A DNA stretch of 61,650 nt from Nemertoderma westbladi (lineage: Eukaryota > Xenacoelomorpha > Nemertodermatida > Nemertodermatidae): NCBI GenBank assembly GCA_032718475.1, contig JAUCBJ010008917.1, positions 1-61,650 of the forward strand, written 5' to 3'. Shown piece by piece: positions 24,211 through 35,483 of the stretch. The notes beneath the pieces are model-generated. The model was not told where the DNA came from. It made no database searches and saw nothing but the letters and a program-made list of their open reading frames with translations. Positions within the stretch are counted from its first letter, which is position 1. Every line of letters begins with the position of its first letter. The position numbers were made by a program, and so were the translations under genes.

Positions 24211-24815
24211 GCTCCATGGTTAGCTCCTGTAAATTAACAGAGTACTGCCTGTTCAGGGACCTAGATGCAGTCTTAACTGCATTCTTGGCCGCTGTAGTCT
24301 GTTTGAGTCGGGACTCTTTCTCCGCCTTGTAGAGGTCATTTCGGCACTTCCGAATTTTGTTGTCAGTCCAGGGGCCCGTTTCCTGTTTCGGGGGTATACA
24401 GGAACTGTTTCAGCAGCTGCTAACTTAACTGCCTCTGTGAAGGCAGTATAGCCCTCACAGTGATCGGCCGCCTCAGAGGCAAGAACCTCATACATTTTGC
24501 TCAGCTGTAGTGTGAAGCTGGATCTCACACTTGGCTGTTGCAACAGAGAGGATCAGTCATGCCGCGGCAAGGCAGATTTCGTTGTTCTGCTAGCACGCAG
24601 ACTAAGTTTTACCTTGGCCACAATAAGGCGGTGATCACTGGAGAAGGGTCATAGTGTAAATGCATTACAGTCTTGTATAGAGCTCCTGTATTTCCTACGA
24701 AACAAAATATGGTCTATCTGGGACTTGTTACCACTGGGTTCACTATGAGTCCATAGCTTTCCAGTTTGCTTCTTGAACTGGGTTCCAGCCGAAAACAATC
24801 CATTTCCAGAGATTG
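24211..24815 (-). pseudogene. LINE A endonuclease C-terminus and linker, inverted relative to its neighbour
   Basis: The minus strand encodes TQFKKQTGKLWTHSEPSG, KSQIDHILFRRKYRSS and SDHRLIVAKVKLSLRAS, the end of an apurinic-type endonuclease domain (SDHR catalytic block). The linker follows (LSKMYEVL.., KIRKCRNDLYKAEKESRLKQ) through several frame changes. It meets the plus-strand RT fragment head-to-head at 24210/24211. Confidence 0.65.
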
Positions 24816-25285
24816 ACACCACATCCAAAGATAAAATGTTCACTAGATAATCCATCTGAACCGATGGCTTTATCTGTATCTAACTTATGTAGGACATCAA
24901 ATACTTCATTACTGATCACAGGTTCATCCTCTTTGATAAATGAACTATTTATATTTCCTAATTTAAACTGCACATTAGACATTTCAGAATCATCGTTAAC
25001 ACAATTAAAAATATTCTGGAAATGCGATTTCCACATCTCACCAATATTTTTCGATCCAACTGCACTACCTACTTTATTCGGTAATGGAGCTTTGTCTACA
25101 CAATGTTTACGTACTTGGTTCCAGAAATTTTTACTACCATTAGAATCACTGAGTAAAGCTTCGGCCATTTTATCGTTCCTGGCAGTATCTTCATTTTTCT
25201 TACACGTACGTAGTGCACGTTTAAATTGCGCTTTAGTACGCAAGTATTCATAATAGATATTGCCCTGCTTAGGGGACCCAATATT
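24816..25285 (-). pseudogene. LINE B fragment: linker before RT
   Basis: The minus frame reads YEYLRTKAQFKRALRTCKKN, FWNQVRKHC, MWKSHFQNIFN and DKAIGSDGLSSEHF, the region between endonuclease and RT palm of L2/CR1-like elements (KRTRARFKYALR.., W..HF..L.N.., KAPGxDGLxAEH). It is truncated where LINE A sequence begins. It continues the fragment at 25800-26310 across an insertion. Confidence 0.65.
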
Positions 25286-25799
25286 GCGCCATATTATTAT
25301 TATTTATTATTTATTTATTTAAATTCGGACTTGCCGACAATAAAAGTTTAAAAATATGGCGCAAACACATATGAAGATATCGACACAGAAAGTATATCTA
25401 CACAGAAAGTAGCCCATTAAATAAAATGTGCACAGCACAGCACTATAGTAAACATTTATATAAATTAAAATGCACCATAATATGATCTATTCTGCAATGT
25501 TAAAGTATCAAAGTTAGTTAGTTAGTTCATTGTGTTTAATCAAATAAAATTGAACAATAATATGGTCCGTAATAATCATTGACGGTCTCGGGATAATTGA
25601 ATCAATAAAATATATTTGCAGCACAACACGCAAACAGGCATCGGACAGATGTTCAAACGACATTAAAATAAGACAGGATACGTTTGTGCTTAGATATGAA
25701 ACTTCCGCAGTTACTGTTGCTGTAGCAGTTTTTAATGAAGTTCATCCCAACAGTTTCACTGATTGTTAGTGGGTCAGTCTTAGCACGGTTAAAGAGGGA
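25286..25799 (-). mobile_element. Repeat inserted in LINE B, with (ATT)n tail
   Basis: It separates the two halves of LINE B. In minus orientation it ends TTTTATTGTCGGCAAGTCCG followed by (A)TTTAAATAAATAA-type simple repeats, which looks like a non-LTR 3' tail. A related sequence (GATTCGGACCAGCCGATAGT) lies at about 14694. The minus frame also has a short open stretch (RAKTDPLTISETVGMNFIKN) that I do not recognise. Confidence 0.4.
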
Positions 25800-26310
25800 A
25801 CGTTTACAGTAGGTATATGTGAGTAGACTGTGCAGACTGGGCACTTAAACATTTAAAACAGTTTCTGGCGGCCTGATGTTTCTCGTGAACGTGTACATTC
25901 CATCCTGGAATGTGTTTATAATTATTTGTACAATTACCATAGTTGTTGGAGGTTTTAATAAACTGTTTACTGCTAGATAATAAAATGTTAGTTACATTAT
26001 TATATAAATCATCAATTTCGGTAATATGCTGTGTACAGTTCGGATCTCTACAATCCCGTAGACTATTAGAAAAACAATTTTCACTTAGAATACAATTCAA
26101 ACGATCAGCATATCCCACAATATTGCTATTTTCATGGTCCCAAGTGAATTTATCACCGCTCACATTAGGAGCACAATTGGTGGGATCCCCTGTCCCCTCG
26201 CAAGCACTGGATAAATCAACTGGAAGATTTAAAGTAATATTTACCGGTAAATGATCCCTAAACGTCAGATCGCAATTTACTGAAATATTATCAATAATAT
26301 CTATCATGAG
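25800..26310 (-). pseudogene. LINE B fragment: endonuclease end and linker
   Basis: The minus frame has FRDHLPVNITLNLPVD, the (S)DHLPV catalytic block of AP-endonuclease-type LINEs (Arg in place of Ser here). It continues with WDHENSNIVGYADRLNCIL and IPGWNVHVHEKHQAARNCF, a block common in L2-like elements. It is the 5' neighbour of 24816-25285 and is interrupted by the repeat at 25286-25799. Confidence 0.65.
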
Positions 26311-26937
26311 TAACTTTTGAACAAATAATATGGTTTAACCGAGAGAAAGCCGCCCCAATATTAGATTATTACAACAACATATCCATTGGGTAAGAAAGTG
26401 GAGGAGAGCCAGCCCGTCTCTTAATTTTTTACTTTATATTACGCGATCAATTTTCACTCATCTCGTCATGAACCCAACATGTATGTAACCTTTTGTTAAA
26501 TTTGTTGGCTATGCGTTTGCGGTTGTTTGGGCGGAGTGTGGTAGGCCTACACTTTTCACACTTAAATATTTTGGTTGTGAAATGTTACAGGGTATAGCTA
26601 TCTGAGATATTTCATTTATATTTTATTATGAGAGGAAGAAGAACATACAACGTTATTTACTATGTAACAAAATAATTGTTTTCGGGTTTAACTTGGAAGC
26701 CTCCCCAAATAGTTGATATACAATTATATTTAAAATTATTTCCATGGTCATGGTCATTCACCCGTCTTTAGTTAGAAATTTGTTTGCATGAAAGACAGTT
26801 TAGTTTAGTTTTTACTGATTTATTATCTCTTATCTGACTGGGGTAATAATAAAGGATAGGATAAATGGAAGCAAAGTGTGACAGTAACAAATATTTCCCC
26901 GTCACCCTAGCATGTCTTAAGTATATGATATATCAAA
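26311..26937. other. Non-coding, no feature recognised
   Basis: AT-rich, with no supported gene or repeat boundary. Confidence 0.35.
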
Positions 26938-26986
26938 GGGGGAAGTTTGGATTCACTGCATAAATGCAGTTCACCAAACTTCCCCC
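26938..26986. repeat. 49-nt near-perfect hairpin
   Basis: A 13-bp stem GGGGGAAGTTTGG / CCAAACTTCCCCC encloses a second 7-bp stem ACTGCAT / ATGCAGT with a 2-nt loop, separated by a small asymmetric bulge. It stands alone in AT-rich DNA. It could be a small RNA hairpin or a minimal fold-back element. Confidence 0.75.
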
Positions 26987-29139
26987 GAATGCACACTGTA
27001 ACTTCCCCCTTCCCCCAAATATCCACTGTTGAATTAATTTGAAGCGATATAATAAGTACAAAATTGTGCGAGTTTTTAATTGTGTGGTCCAATTGTTATT
27101 TGATTTCTATTTATTATTTAAAGTGCATTTAATATCACACTGGTTTTTAGAATATTATACTATACAACCTTATGTTTTATTAATTTACCCAATCGAAGCC
27201 TCATAAGGGTCGGTTATTTGTACGCATATCCCCTAATGCGCTCAGTAAGGTTCAAACAACATATTAATATGAAAATAAAGTATCTGCAAAGAAAATAACC
27301 CAATACTATATAATTTGACCTTATTAAAAAATTTGCACTTTTGCACACTTATTTGTACAAATGCACTTTAGCAGATCGTAATGGTGGCTCTTATTTAACA
27401 AACTTATGTTTATCCTCTACCGATCTACGATGGTGTATGATCAAGTGTCAGTCGCTAAAAGTGTCAAAAATCCAATTTAATAAATCTGGATTTGCGATTT
27501 TGGACCATATTCATGGACATTTTAAGTCACTTTATAGACATAAAAAGTTAAACAAATGTTACGATTATAGTTAGAAATCATTCCAAACTACATTTTAATC
27601 CAAAAAATAACATTCTACGATGAATAGAACTGGAAATAATAGTGTTTGAAATATCGAAAAAATGTTCACTATTTAAGTGCATTTTGCACTAAGTGTACAT
27701 AAGTCTTTTCCCAAGTTTTATCCTATTTCACACACTACAATCTATCCTCTATCCAATGAAAAAAGTTTCAGATTAAACGGCCCTGTAGAACCGAAGTTAT
27801 TTATGTTTAAAAATAGTCACTCGAAAATTTCAAATTCTCTTGGTCACATAGTCTAGTGGTTATCAATCACGTTAATGAAACCTAAGTTCGCGGGTTCGAA
27901 ATCCAATATTGACCTGACCATTCTTAATTTTTTTGCAAAAAAAATTATTTTTATTTTTTCACTAAAATCGCTCTAACTTCGGTTCTGGTGGTCCAAATTC
28001 AATAAAATTGGTATATTCTTTGCCGTAATTTTTTTCTTAATCTTTTGAGAAGGGGTTATTTTTGGCCCCAAAAAAATTAAAAAAAAGGGCCAAAATAACG
28101 CGATATTTTTCGACCCTTAAAATTCGTAATTTTAATTATATATGTTAAGATAAAAGATAGCGGAGTTAATTTGATACTTTTTACAGGTACTTTTGGCGCA
28201 ATACGCTAAATTATAATGGAATAGCGATTTGTTAAAAAAAAAAATTTTTCGTCCCTTTTTATAAATATTATATTTCACACGATCGCCTGCCGCTCCAGTT
28301 TTATAATACCTCCGGCGCTGTGATTAACGCTGTTAGATAGATAATTTAACGCACTATAAGTCTGTGTAAACAAATCTCCCGTAAGTTAAGTAGTTTTCGA
28401 GCTAGACGATTTCCCGCGAAGCAAGTTTGAAGCGCGAAATTATAATTTTGGCCCTCATTTTTTAATATCATCCTTGGAGCAAAACCGATAGCATATTTGA
28501 ATTCCCCGTATGGATATTGACTGTATAGAATGTACCTTAACCAACTAAAGTTAAAAATAAAAAATTATTCGATAAAAACTACTTTACAAATTCTGGCCCT
28601 TTTTGGCCCCTATTGCCGACATATTTTTTGTACCCCCATTCGATAGGAACGTAGCCCCAATGGTCTTCTACGAGTTTCAAAAAAGAATTAGTGGATTCCT
28701 ACCCGCGTTGTCGAATTAAACATTTCGGAAATAAGTTTTCCAAAAAAGACGGACAAAAACGTACAAATTTACAGCACTCATTCACTCATTACATTCACTA
28801 ATTAATCCCTTCTATCGTATCCCGGCGTCGGCTAAGCAATAACCTAGGGTTTTTTCGAGCCACTGTAGAGCGCCTTTCAAAAAAATTTTAAAATTGCCGA
28901 AAAAATGATGGTTTTTTGTCCGCCGTGTCCGTCGAAGGGTTAGATTTAATAATGTTAGAGTTGCTAATATCTTAGAATTCCGAGCCGCTCCCCTGGTGAG
29001 AAAATAAAAAAATTTGGTCAGTTCCTTCATCGAAAAGTCCCCCAGAATCCCAAGTTAACCTATATAGTTAGCGATGGCCTGCGGCTTTAGGAGCGGCCGC
29101 GGTATTCACCTCCCTCATAGCGGCCGCGGCGGTGTTGCG
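26987..29139. other. Non-coding repetitive DNA
   Basis: No coding frame is supported. It includes the tRNA-like segment at 27838-27915 and two NotI-type GCGGCCGC words near 29092 and 29122. It is probably old repeats, but I cannot define their ends. Confidence 0.35.
27838..27915 (+). repeat. tRNA-like sequence (A and B boxes), SINE head or tRNA pseudogene
   Basis: ATAGTCTAGTGGTTATCA resembles the D-arm/A box of Asp/Glu-type tRNAs and GCGGGTTCGAAATCC resembles a B box, at about the right spacing. The anticodon arm does not fold well, so a functional tRNA is unlikely. Confidence 0.45.
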
Positions 29140-29510
29140 TCAAATGGAGAAATATTTATCCCACCAAGACGTTGTTAAATGAGAGTCGCTAATATAAGTG
29201 AAAGTATTATCAGGTAAAGTCTCAACATCAGAAATAATTAAATTACACGATTCGGACCATTCTTTAACTTCGTTAAAAAATACTTTTTTAGGATTTGAGT
29301 TAAAGTCACCTATTATTATTACGTAATTGAAAACATCAGTTATGTACAATAGATTTAATCGTACCTAAACATTCTGAAAATAAATCGAATATTTTCTGGG
29401 CACTCAAAAGGCAAGTAAATATTTAATAGCAAAAGACTTTGTCCGCTATTTAGATTTATCGTAGCACCTAAGACTCTTGCGTTATTGTAATATATAATAT
29501 CAATACGGTG
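29140..29510 (-). pseudogene. LINE B endonuclease fragment (frameshifted)
   Basis: One minus frame reads NARVLGATINLNSGQSLLLL..NIYLPFECPENIRF. A second frame continues YVIIIGDFNSNP..F.NEV and DNTFTYISDSHLTTSWWD. GDFN and the SDSH..TSWxD block are hallmark AP-endonuclease motifs of L2-like LINEs. A frameshift near 29350-29380 breaks the domain. Confidence 0.65.
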
Positions 29511-30539
29511 AACGATCGACTTCCTATACAGAAAGGCCAGGGGCGATGAGTAATTGGTTCTCTGTTAATGTCTTCTGTTACTTAAACAGAGAACATTAAC
29601 AGAGGGTTTTATCAGAGAGTGCAAATTTGGTGAGCAATTTACCTATTTTAGTTCGCTGTTTAAATGTTCTCTGTTAGCCTTCTGTTTAGGGGGTGAGCAG
29701 ATCATTAACAGTGAACTAACTTTTCCATATGCGGCCCCTTTGATGTATGAAAATTTCCATATGCGGCATCCCTTTATTCTTGTTAATGATTCAATATAAA
29801 AACAACCACTGATAATGTGCAGTGCCACCCACGATCCCGATTATGTTTACTCTATACTGTCTATATTGTTTATACTGATCTACTGTGTTTAAAACCCACA
29901 AATCGTACGTACATGTAAGCGGATTCAATTCCATTGCACTATCCACCCGAAAATGGGACCAGTGGCATTTTACCAATATAGTTGGGGATACGAGATTACC
30001 AATAATAATCTCGCCTCATAACCAACTTTGGGGGGGGGGGGGGGGGCGATACAAGCCCCAAAGCCACAGAGAGAGGTGAGAGGTCAAACCACCTCGGAGA
30101 GAAAACAGCTAGTAAAAGATAGCGGCGGGGGAAACACTCACAGGGAGTGCCAAAGTGACAATTAGTATGTAAGCCAATAGCAGGCAGGGGAGCACGTGAA
30201 CAGAGATAGGAGAGCATCCACTGGGTACAGAAGGCCAAGTAGAGTAAGAGGTGAAACCAATATCTGTGTGTATCAATCATATATTATTCTGTATTACTGA
30301 TTTATCGGTCAGTTCATTAATCACAGAGTTGCAGACCAGTCATAGTTTTCGACCGTCGCCAACTAATATCTATTACCGATTTACTGCTGTCATTCATTCT
30401 GTATTGCGATAATCAGTCACATTACTAATTCTGTGCTATTATCATTTGGAACATTAACATTGAGGAACACAAAACTTTGTTATTTTCCTGAACGGCTCTC
30501 AGCCTAAAGAACATTAGCCAAAGTCCGGCATAGATATGG
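29511..30539. other. Non-coding, no gene recognised
   Basis: Contains several TTCTCTGTTA / TAACAGAGAAC words in both orientations (29550-29700) and a poly(G) tract near 30031-30047. No supported gene. Confidence 0.35.
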
Positions 30540-30705
30540 CCACGCCCTTTACTGATTCCTCGGTACGCTAGTGGGAAGAGATTCACCCTGGTTAGTCCCT
30601 TTAAATAATTCTTGCCGGAATGAAAATTGCCTGGGCCCCCATGCAAGGATCGAACTCTGGAGAGATGTGAATTCAATGCAACCTGACTACACCAAGATGG
30701 AACCT
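30540..30705 (-). mobile_element. tRNA-derived SINE, copy 2
   Basis: The minus strand carries an A-box-like TTGGTGTAGTCAGGTTGC (30679-30696) and a B-box-like GAGTTCGATCC (30647-30657). The body GGCAAGAATTATTTAAAGGG then ACTAACCAGGG is shared with 1252-1285. This copy has the better-preserved tRNA head. Confidence 0.55.
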
Positions 30706-31233
30706 TAGTTGTAGTGCAGGGATAGTACGGTAGTTACTTTTTGCGGTAGCGGTAGTTGCGGTAGCAAAAATTGTAGCTGCTATTAATGGAGTTAGAGGCT
30801 CTTTAAAGTTTAGACTCTTTGCGTTAGAACGACGTTAGAACGTCCTACGACTTGCCGGTTATATGCGGAGCTGTAATTTGGCAGAATAACTTTTATGTCT
30901 ACAGTACGATCTATTTCTATTCACATTGTTTGTGGCCATTTTCCAGAATGTGATGCACATCACCCAAAATTCAACGTTTGTTACACTTTGAGTCTTGAGT
31001 GCTCAATTATTTTACTTTAACAAATTTGCGTTCGTGTTAATTTATTTGGTGCGGAGTTTTCAAAGAAATGCAGGCCTACTACAGTACAACTGCAAAAAAA
31101 TACTTTTTAAATTTATTTTAAAAATACATTTTTTAATTTTTATAAATTCATTCTTATATTTATTTATTACTGTATTTCATTTTACATATCTAAATTTTCA
31201 TCAATTAATTATTGATAATCCTTGACTTTTACA
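30706..31233. other. Non-coding, no feature recognised
   Basis: AT-rich, with a short GTAGTTGCGGTAGC repeat near 30740. No gene. Confidence 0.35.
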
Positions 31234-32055
31234 TCACCGTTCGCGAAGTTTAATGAACTTACTGTACTGTAGTTTCTGTTTAGTGTTTATTGCCTGTTCA
31301 CTCTTGAAAAAATCTCTCCACAATTCGATCTCGTGCAACTTTACCAATAATGTCGTACTCCACAGTAGCCCGAACATCATATTGACGATCAGCAATTTCT
31401 TCATTATATCGTGCATCAACTGGAACAAGTGGTACATTACACCTGATAGCATAATTGTGTAGACATGCACAAGCATGTATTTACATGCGCAAGCAAGTAT
31501 TTTGCGCTCCAAGGATAGACAACGAAATCGAGATTTAACAACTCCATTGACCCTTTCTACTATCGACCGCGTCCTCTTATGCGCCCTGTTGTACCGCAAT
31601 TGAGAACTAGTAAGTGGCTTCTCAATAGGCGTCATCAACCATTTTTTCAACCCATACCCCCCCAAATCTGCCAACAACCAACCTGTAGCGTTATCTTGAA
31701 ATCTCGCAGGTACACCACTCTGTCGTAATAGGAAGGAATCATGCGAAGCGCCTGGGAAACAACAAATGTCTAAAATACGCATTTTGGCATCACATACAAT
31801 TTGCGTATTTATAGTATGTCGATTCTTACGTCCATTTACATAAGCACTTTCATTATCCACAGGAGTTGAAATGTTGATGTGCGTCCCATCAACCAATCCG
31901 ACAGTACAAGGCATTCCTTTATACTGGTTGTGGTTCGTTGAGTGCTCGTAAAATTCCTTCTGAATCTCGGCTTGGCAGGATGTATCAGGCCATTTAATGA
32001 ACCCATCCTTGTGTTTGTACAACGCATTGGACACCCTATGTATGCATTTGGCCGC
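31234..32055 (-). pseudogene. PIF/Harbinger (HARBI1-like) transposase, truncated and frameshifted
   Basis: The minus frame encodes GLVDGTHINISTPV, ILDICCFPGASHDSFLLRQS, WLLADLGGYGLKKWL, and RTRSIVERVNGVVKSRFRCL. These are the three catalytic regions of HARBI1-like DDE nucleases (VDGTH, GDSGY, RxxxER). The middle motif has one extra Gly codon inside a 7-base C run. The N-terminus is cut off where LINE A begins at about 32056. Near 31463-31502 a 20-bp tandem duplication (ACATGCACAAGCATGTATTT and its variant) shifts the frame. The familiar C-terminal reading (for example CNVPLVPVDARYNEE) continues in another frame. Not functional. Confidence 0.8.
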
Positions 32056-32567
32056 TGTACTACTACTAGGATCGGCATGCTGCATTGCAGCAGCATTTTT
32101 AAGAATGCTGTGCCGGCTTATCGACAAAATTGCTCCGCCACAACTCCCTATCACCCATGACATTTGCTAGATTATCCGCATCTTCAAGGCCAGTGTCCTT
32201 TAAGATGCGTCTCAAAAAAGTCATGGGCTGTCCACCATGCTTATTCACTCCATGAGGCTGCCAAAGTACAAGATTATGCACTGGCTGGTCCTCACAGCGA
32301 ACGCAATGTCCTGCAAAGCGGAGGCGATTTTGTTCTAGTGTCAAGCTTGGGGGAACCAATGAGACACCTCCAATGTTATATAGTGTCCCGTTGGAGATGT
32401 GTGCATTGTACTTGACACAATGAACCCGGCGTAGCATTCTTGTGAATGCGCCATCCAGATATTTGGTGTCCTCAGCAGTTAGAGCCCAGTATGGACTCCC
32501 ATAGAGGAGTACTGGAACTACTGCTGCTCTAAGTAATCGGACCTTTAGTTTGCCATTAATTCTCGGG
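32056..32567 (-). mobile_element. LINE A 3' fragment abutting the Harbinger pseudogene
   Basis: The minus frame has PRINGKLKVRLLRAAVVPVL, TKYLDGAFTRMLRRVHCVK, RLRFAGHCVRCED and LANVMGDRELWRSNF, followed by the 3' region and tail ACTACTACTAGGATCGG (plus strand, about 32058-32076). It is 5' truncated at about 32567 and interrupts or truncates the Harbinger transposase. Confidence 0.75.
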
Positions 32568-34046
32568 TTTTTCATTAAAAGAAGAGTTATAACTAATTTA
32601 ATAATCATACATAAAACTGCTTGGAAAATAAATGGTTCTATAATTATATATATTAATAAATAATATACATCCCTCTATTTGATAATTCATAAGACGTGTA
32701 ATATCCAGATTGGACGTAAGAGGATATAGATATTAATAAAATACACAATAAATATAAAATAATACATACAGTTAATTGAGGACATAATTTTTAGCACTAA
32801 ATATACAAATTAATCAGTACACGCATAAAATATATTATGTTAGAAATAAATACCATTTAGTTAATATTTTATTATATATTTTGGCTAAGTTAAATTTGGT
32901 AAAAATTAATGCACATAAAATGTCGGTAAAATGGTCAATCGAGCTTTTGCAGGTAAAAGGCAAGTTCCAGTGGGGTTTGGGGATTTGGTATAGCTTCACA
33001 AACCAGAGTGTGGGCAACATCCCTATATTTATAAAAAGTAAAAAAAAGTGAAAAAGTAAAAAAGTAAAAAAATTTTTATAAATTATTTTTCTTTCCCGGG
33101 GCTGCTGGAAGAATACGAATACGGTGCCCCTTGCTGGAGATCTCCAACACCCATCTGGACGACTCCCTCCGCGTGGGCGCAATCCTGTTTTCTGTAGGGG
33201 TCTTGGAATGACTGTTAGCGCTTTAATAATAAATATGTTCCTTCAATCTCAATCTCGTCTATATTGACACTTTATTTTGCAACTACGCAGAGGTTCCATG
33301 CACTGTGGACCTTGAATCGCTGGTCTGATACAATGGGCGGAGTTGCGCTAGTGTACCTTTAACAGAGGGCCGCTCATTGTATCGATTGATCTCCCTTTTT
33401 ATTTCCTCCATATGTATTGATTTGCTCTATAACTTATTTGGTTCGATACGGTATTTGATTATCTATTGTATTTAACTGAGATACAGTACCGAGAGGGTGT
33501 GCCAACATAGTATAACAAGCAAATTACTGACTAATTAATTATGTAAGAACTCAAGTCTGGTGTTTGTGTTTCCCTTTAGGGGAAACGTATAGTGACTTGT
33601 CTTTATGTCTAATTATATTAATATTTCTACCGTGATCAATTTATTACAACTCTCAATCGTGATATGATTAATAATAAGGGCTTTGCTTATAATAATAGTC
33701 TGAGATATCGCCCTATATTAATTATTTGGTGAATCAGAGGTACAACAACACACGAATCTAATACAATTGTCCAGATTATCACTGATACTTAATTGTAGTG
33801 ACCCACCTTTTCTGGCGCGTGGAAAACTTCCTTGATTTCGTAATATCGGCGATATATTAAACAAACAAAGAGAGTAAATTGAGTTTAACGACAGAATATC
33901 AATTAATAATAATATTATAATGTCATCAAGACACATACATTAACGGCAAAGGCATTAACATAAAGACATAAAGGCATGTAATAAACGCTGGTCATCAGTA
34001 ATCTGACCAGCATCCAAAGGCCCTGCATTGGAGGTAACTCCTCTGC
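32568..34046. other. Non-coding, no gene recognised
   Basis: AT-rich apart from a GC-richer patch at 33095-33185 that is open on the minus strand (RPRGGSRPDGCW) but unassigned. Confidence 0.35.
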
Positions 34047-35136
34047 AATATGTTAATGTGTCATGTTACTATATATGTTAATATGTCAGATCAGTATACG
34101 ATGGTTCGACAACATTTGTGTCTACTGTTGACGGTGACACAGAACCATTTGAAGTGTTATGGGGCGTCCTCCAGGGAGACACACTTGCACCATTCTTGTT
34201 CATAATTGTGGTTGACTATGTTCTACGCATGTCCTTAGATCATCATAATGATGATGGGGTGATGATAACTCCACCTACTGGCTCCAGAAGTCGAGGAAAT
34301 CCTGCCAAGTACCTAACTGATCTAGACTTTGCTGATGACTTAGGAGTACTCTCAGAATCACTAGAGGGAGCCCAACGGCTCCTCAGCTTATTAGAACATG
34401 CTGCTTCTAGTGTTGGTCTTTTTATTAACTCCAGAAAGACCAAAATTTTGACAGTTAACTTTGAAAGTTCTCAGCAAGTCTCTGATCGGATGAGCATAAG
34501 TTCAAAGGATGGTATGCTTGAGCATGTGGACGACTTCTGTTACCTGGGATCATGGATCCGGAAGTCAGGTGAGGACATTCGAATACGTAAGGGAAAGACA
34601 TGGGCAGCCTTGAATAGGCTTTCCAGGATTTGGAAGTCACCGAGAATTAATCGGAAACTTAAGGTCCGATTATTTAGAGCAGCAGTAGTTCCAGTACTCC
34701 TCTATGGGAGTCCATGCTGGGCTCTAACTGCTGAGGACACCAAATCTCTGGATGGCACATTCACAAGAATGCTACCCCGGGTTCATTGTGTCAAGTAGAA
34801 TGCACACATCTCCAACCAGACACTATATAACATTGGAGGAGTCTCATTGGTTCCCCAAGCTCGACACTAGAACAAAATCGCCTCCGCTTTGCAAGACATT
34901 GCTTTCGCCGTGAGGACCAGCCAGTGCATAATCTTGTACTTTGGCATCCTCATGGAGTGAATAAGCATGTTGGACAGCCCATGACTTTCTTGAGACGCAT
35001 CTTAAAGGACACTGGCCTTGAAGATGCGGATGATCTAGCAAATGTCATGGGTGATAGGGCGTTGTGGCGGCGCAATTTTGTCGACAAGCCGGCAGAGCAT
35101 TCTTAAAAATGCAGCTGCAATGCAGCATGCCGATAC
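34047..35136 (+). mobile_element. LINE A copy, left part, host of the nested insertions
   Basis: The 14-bp sequence AATATGTTAATGTG (34047-34060) recurs at 59094-59107 after the LINE tail and is the likely target duplication. A short filler separates it from the RT sequence at about 34087. The frame encodes RSVYDGSTTFVSTVDGD, GVLQGDTLAPF and intact DLDFADDLG. It hits a TAG in place of the Tyr codon after VHCVK (about 34796) and then frameshifts before LVLWHPHGVNKH. The 3' end GCATGCCGATAC is cut at 35136 by the copia LTR and resumes at 59076. Confidence 0.85.
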
Positions 35137-35397
35137 TGTTAGAAATATATGTTTCTCCAAGTCGAATCCATTGTTTTTAATAAAAAACTTCCAACATCAT
35201 ACCTTGCAGTATTTAGTAAATATAGTCAGTTATATATGAAATACAAACAATCATTACCGGTACCGCAACCCAACACCAAAAACACAATATGACAGAACAG
35301 CCTAACGGTACTACTGCAGAACTAGACGGTAGGAGTCAGACAGTCAGATGATAGATAAAGGGTTCAATATAAAAGGGCGTTAGACGAATTTCCAACA
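35137..35397 (-). repeat. Copia 3' LTR (261 bp)
   Basis: Identical to 58816-59075 except for about three substitutions (for example CCATTG versus CCACTG, GAACTAG versus GAACCAG) and one extra A near the end, counted by eye. The adjacent GAGTGGGAG (minus strand, 35398-35406) is a plausible polypurine tract. Confidence 0.9.
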
Positions 35398-35483
35398 CTC
35401 CCACTCGTCGTCAGCCCATGATCATCTGATAAAAGTGCAAATTATACTGACGATTTCACATTCCCACTAACTCGTCAATATAT

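Noticed and set aside
23262-24815. Classical twin-priming inversion
   Set aside because: The fragments converge at their downstream ends, whereas twin priming places an inverted 5' segment upstream of the sense 3' segment.
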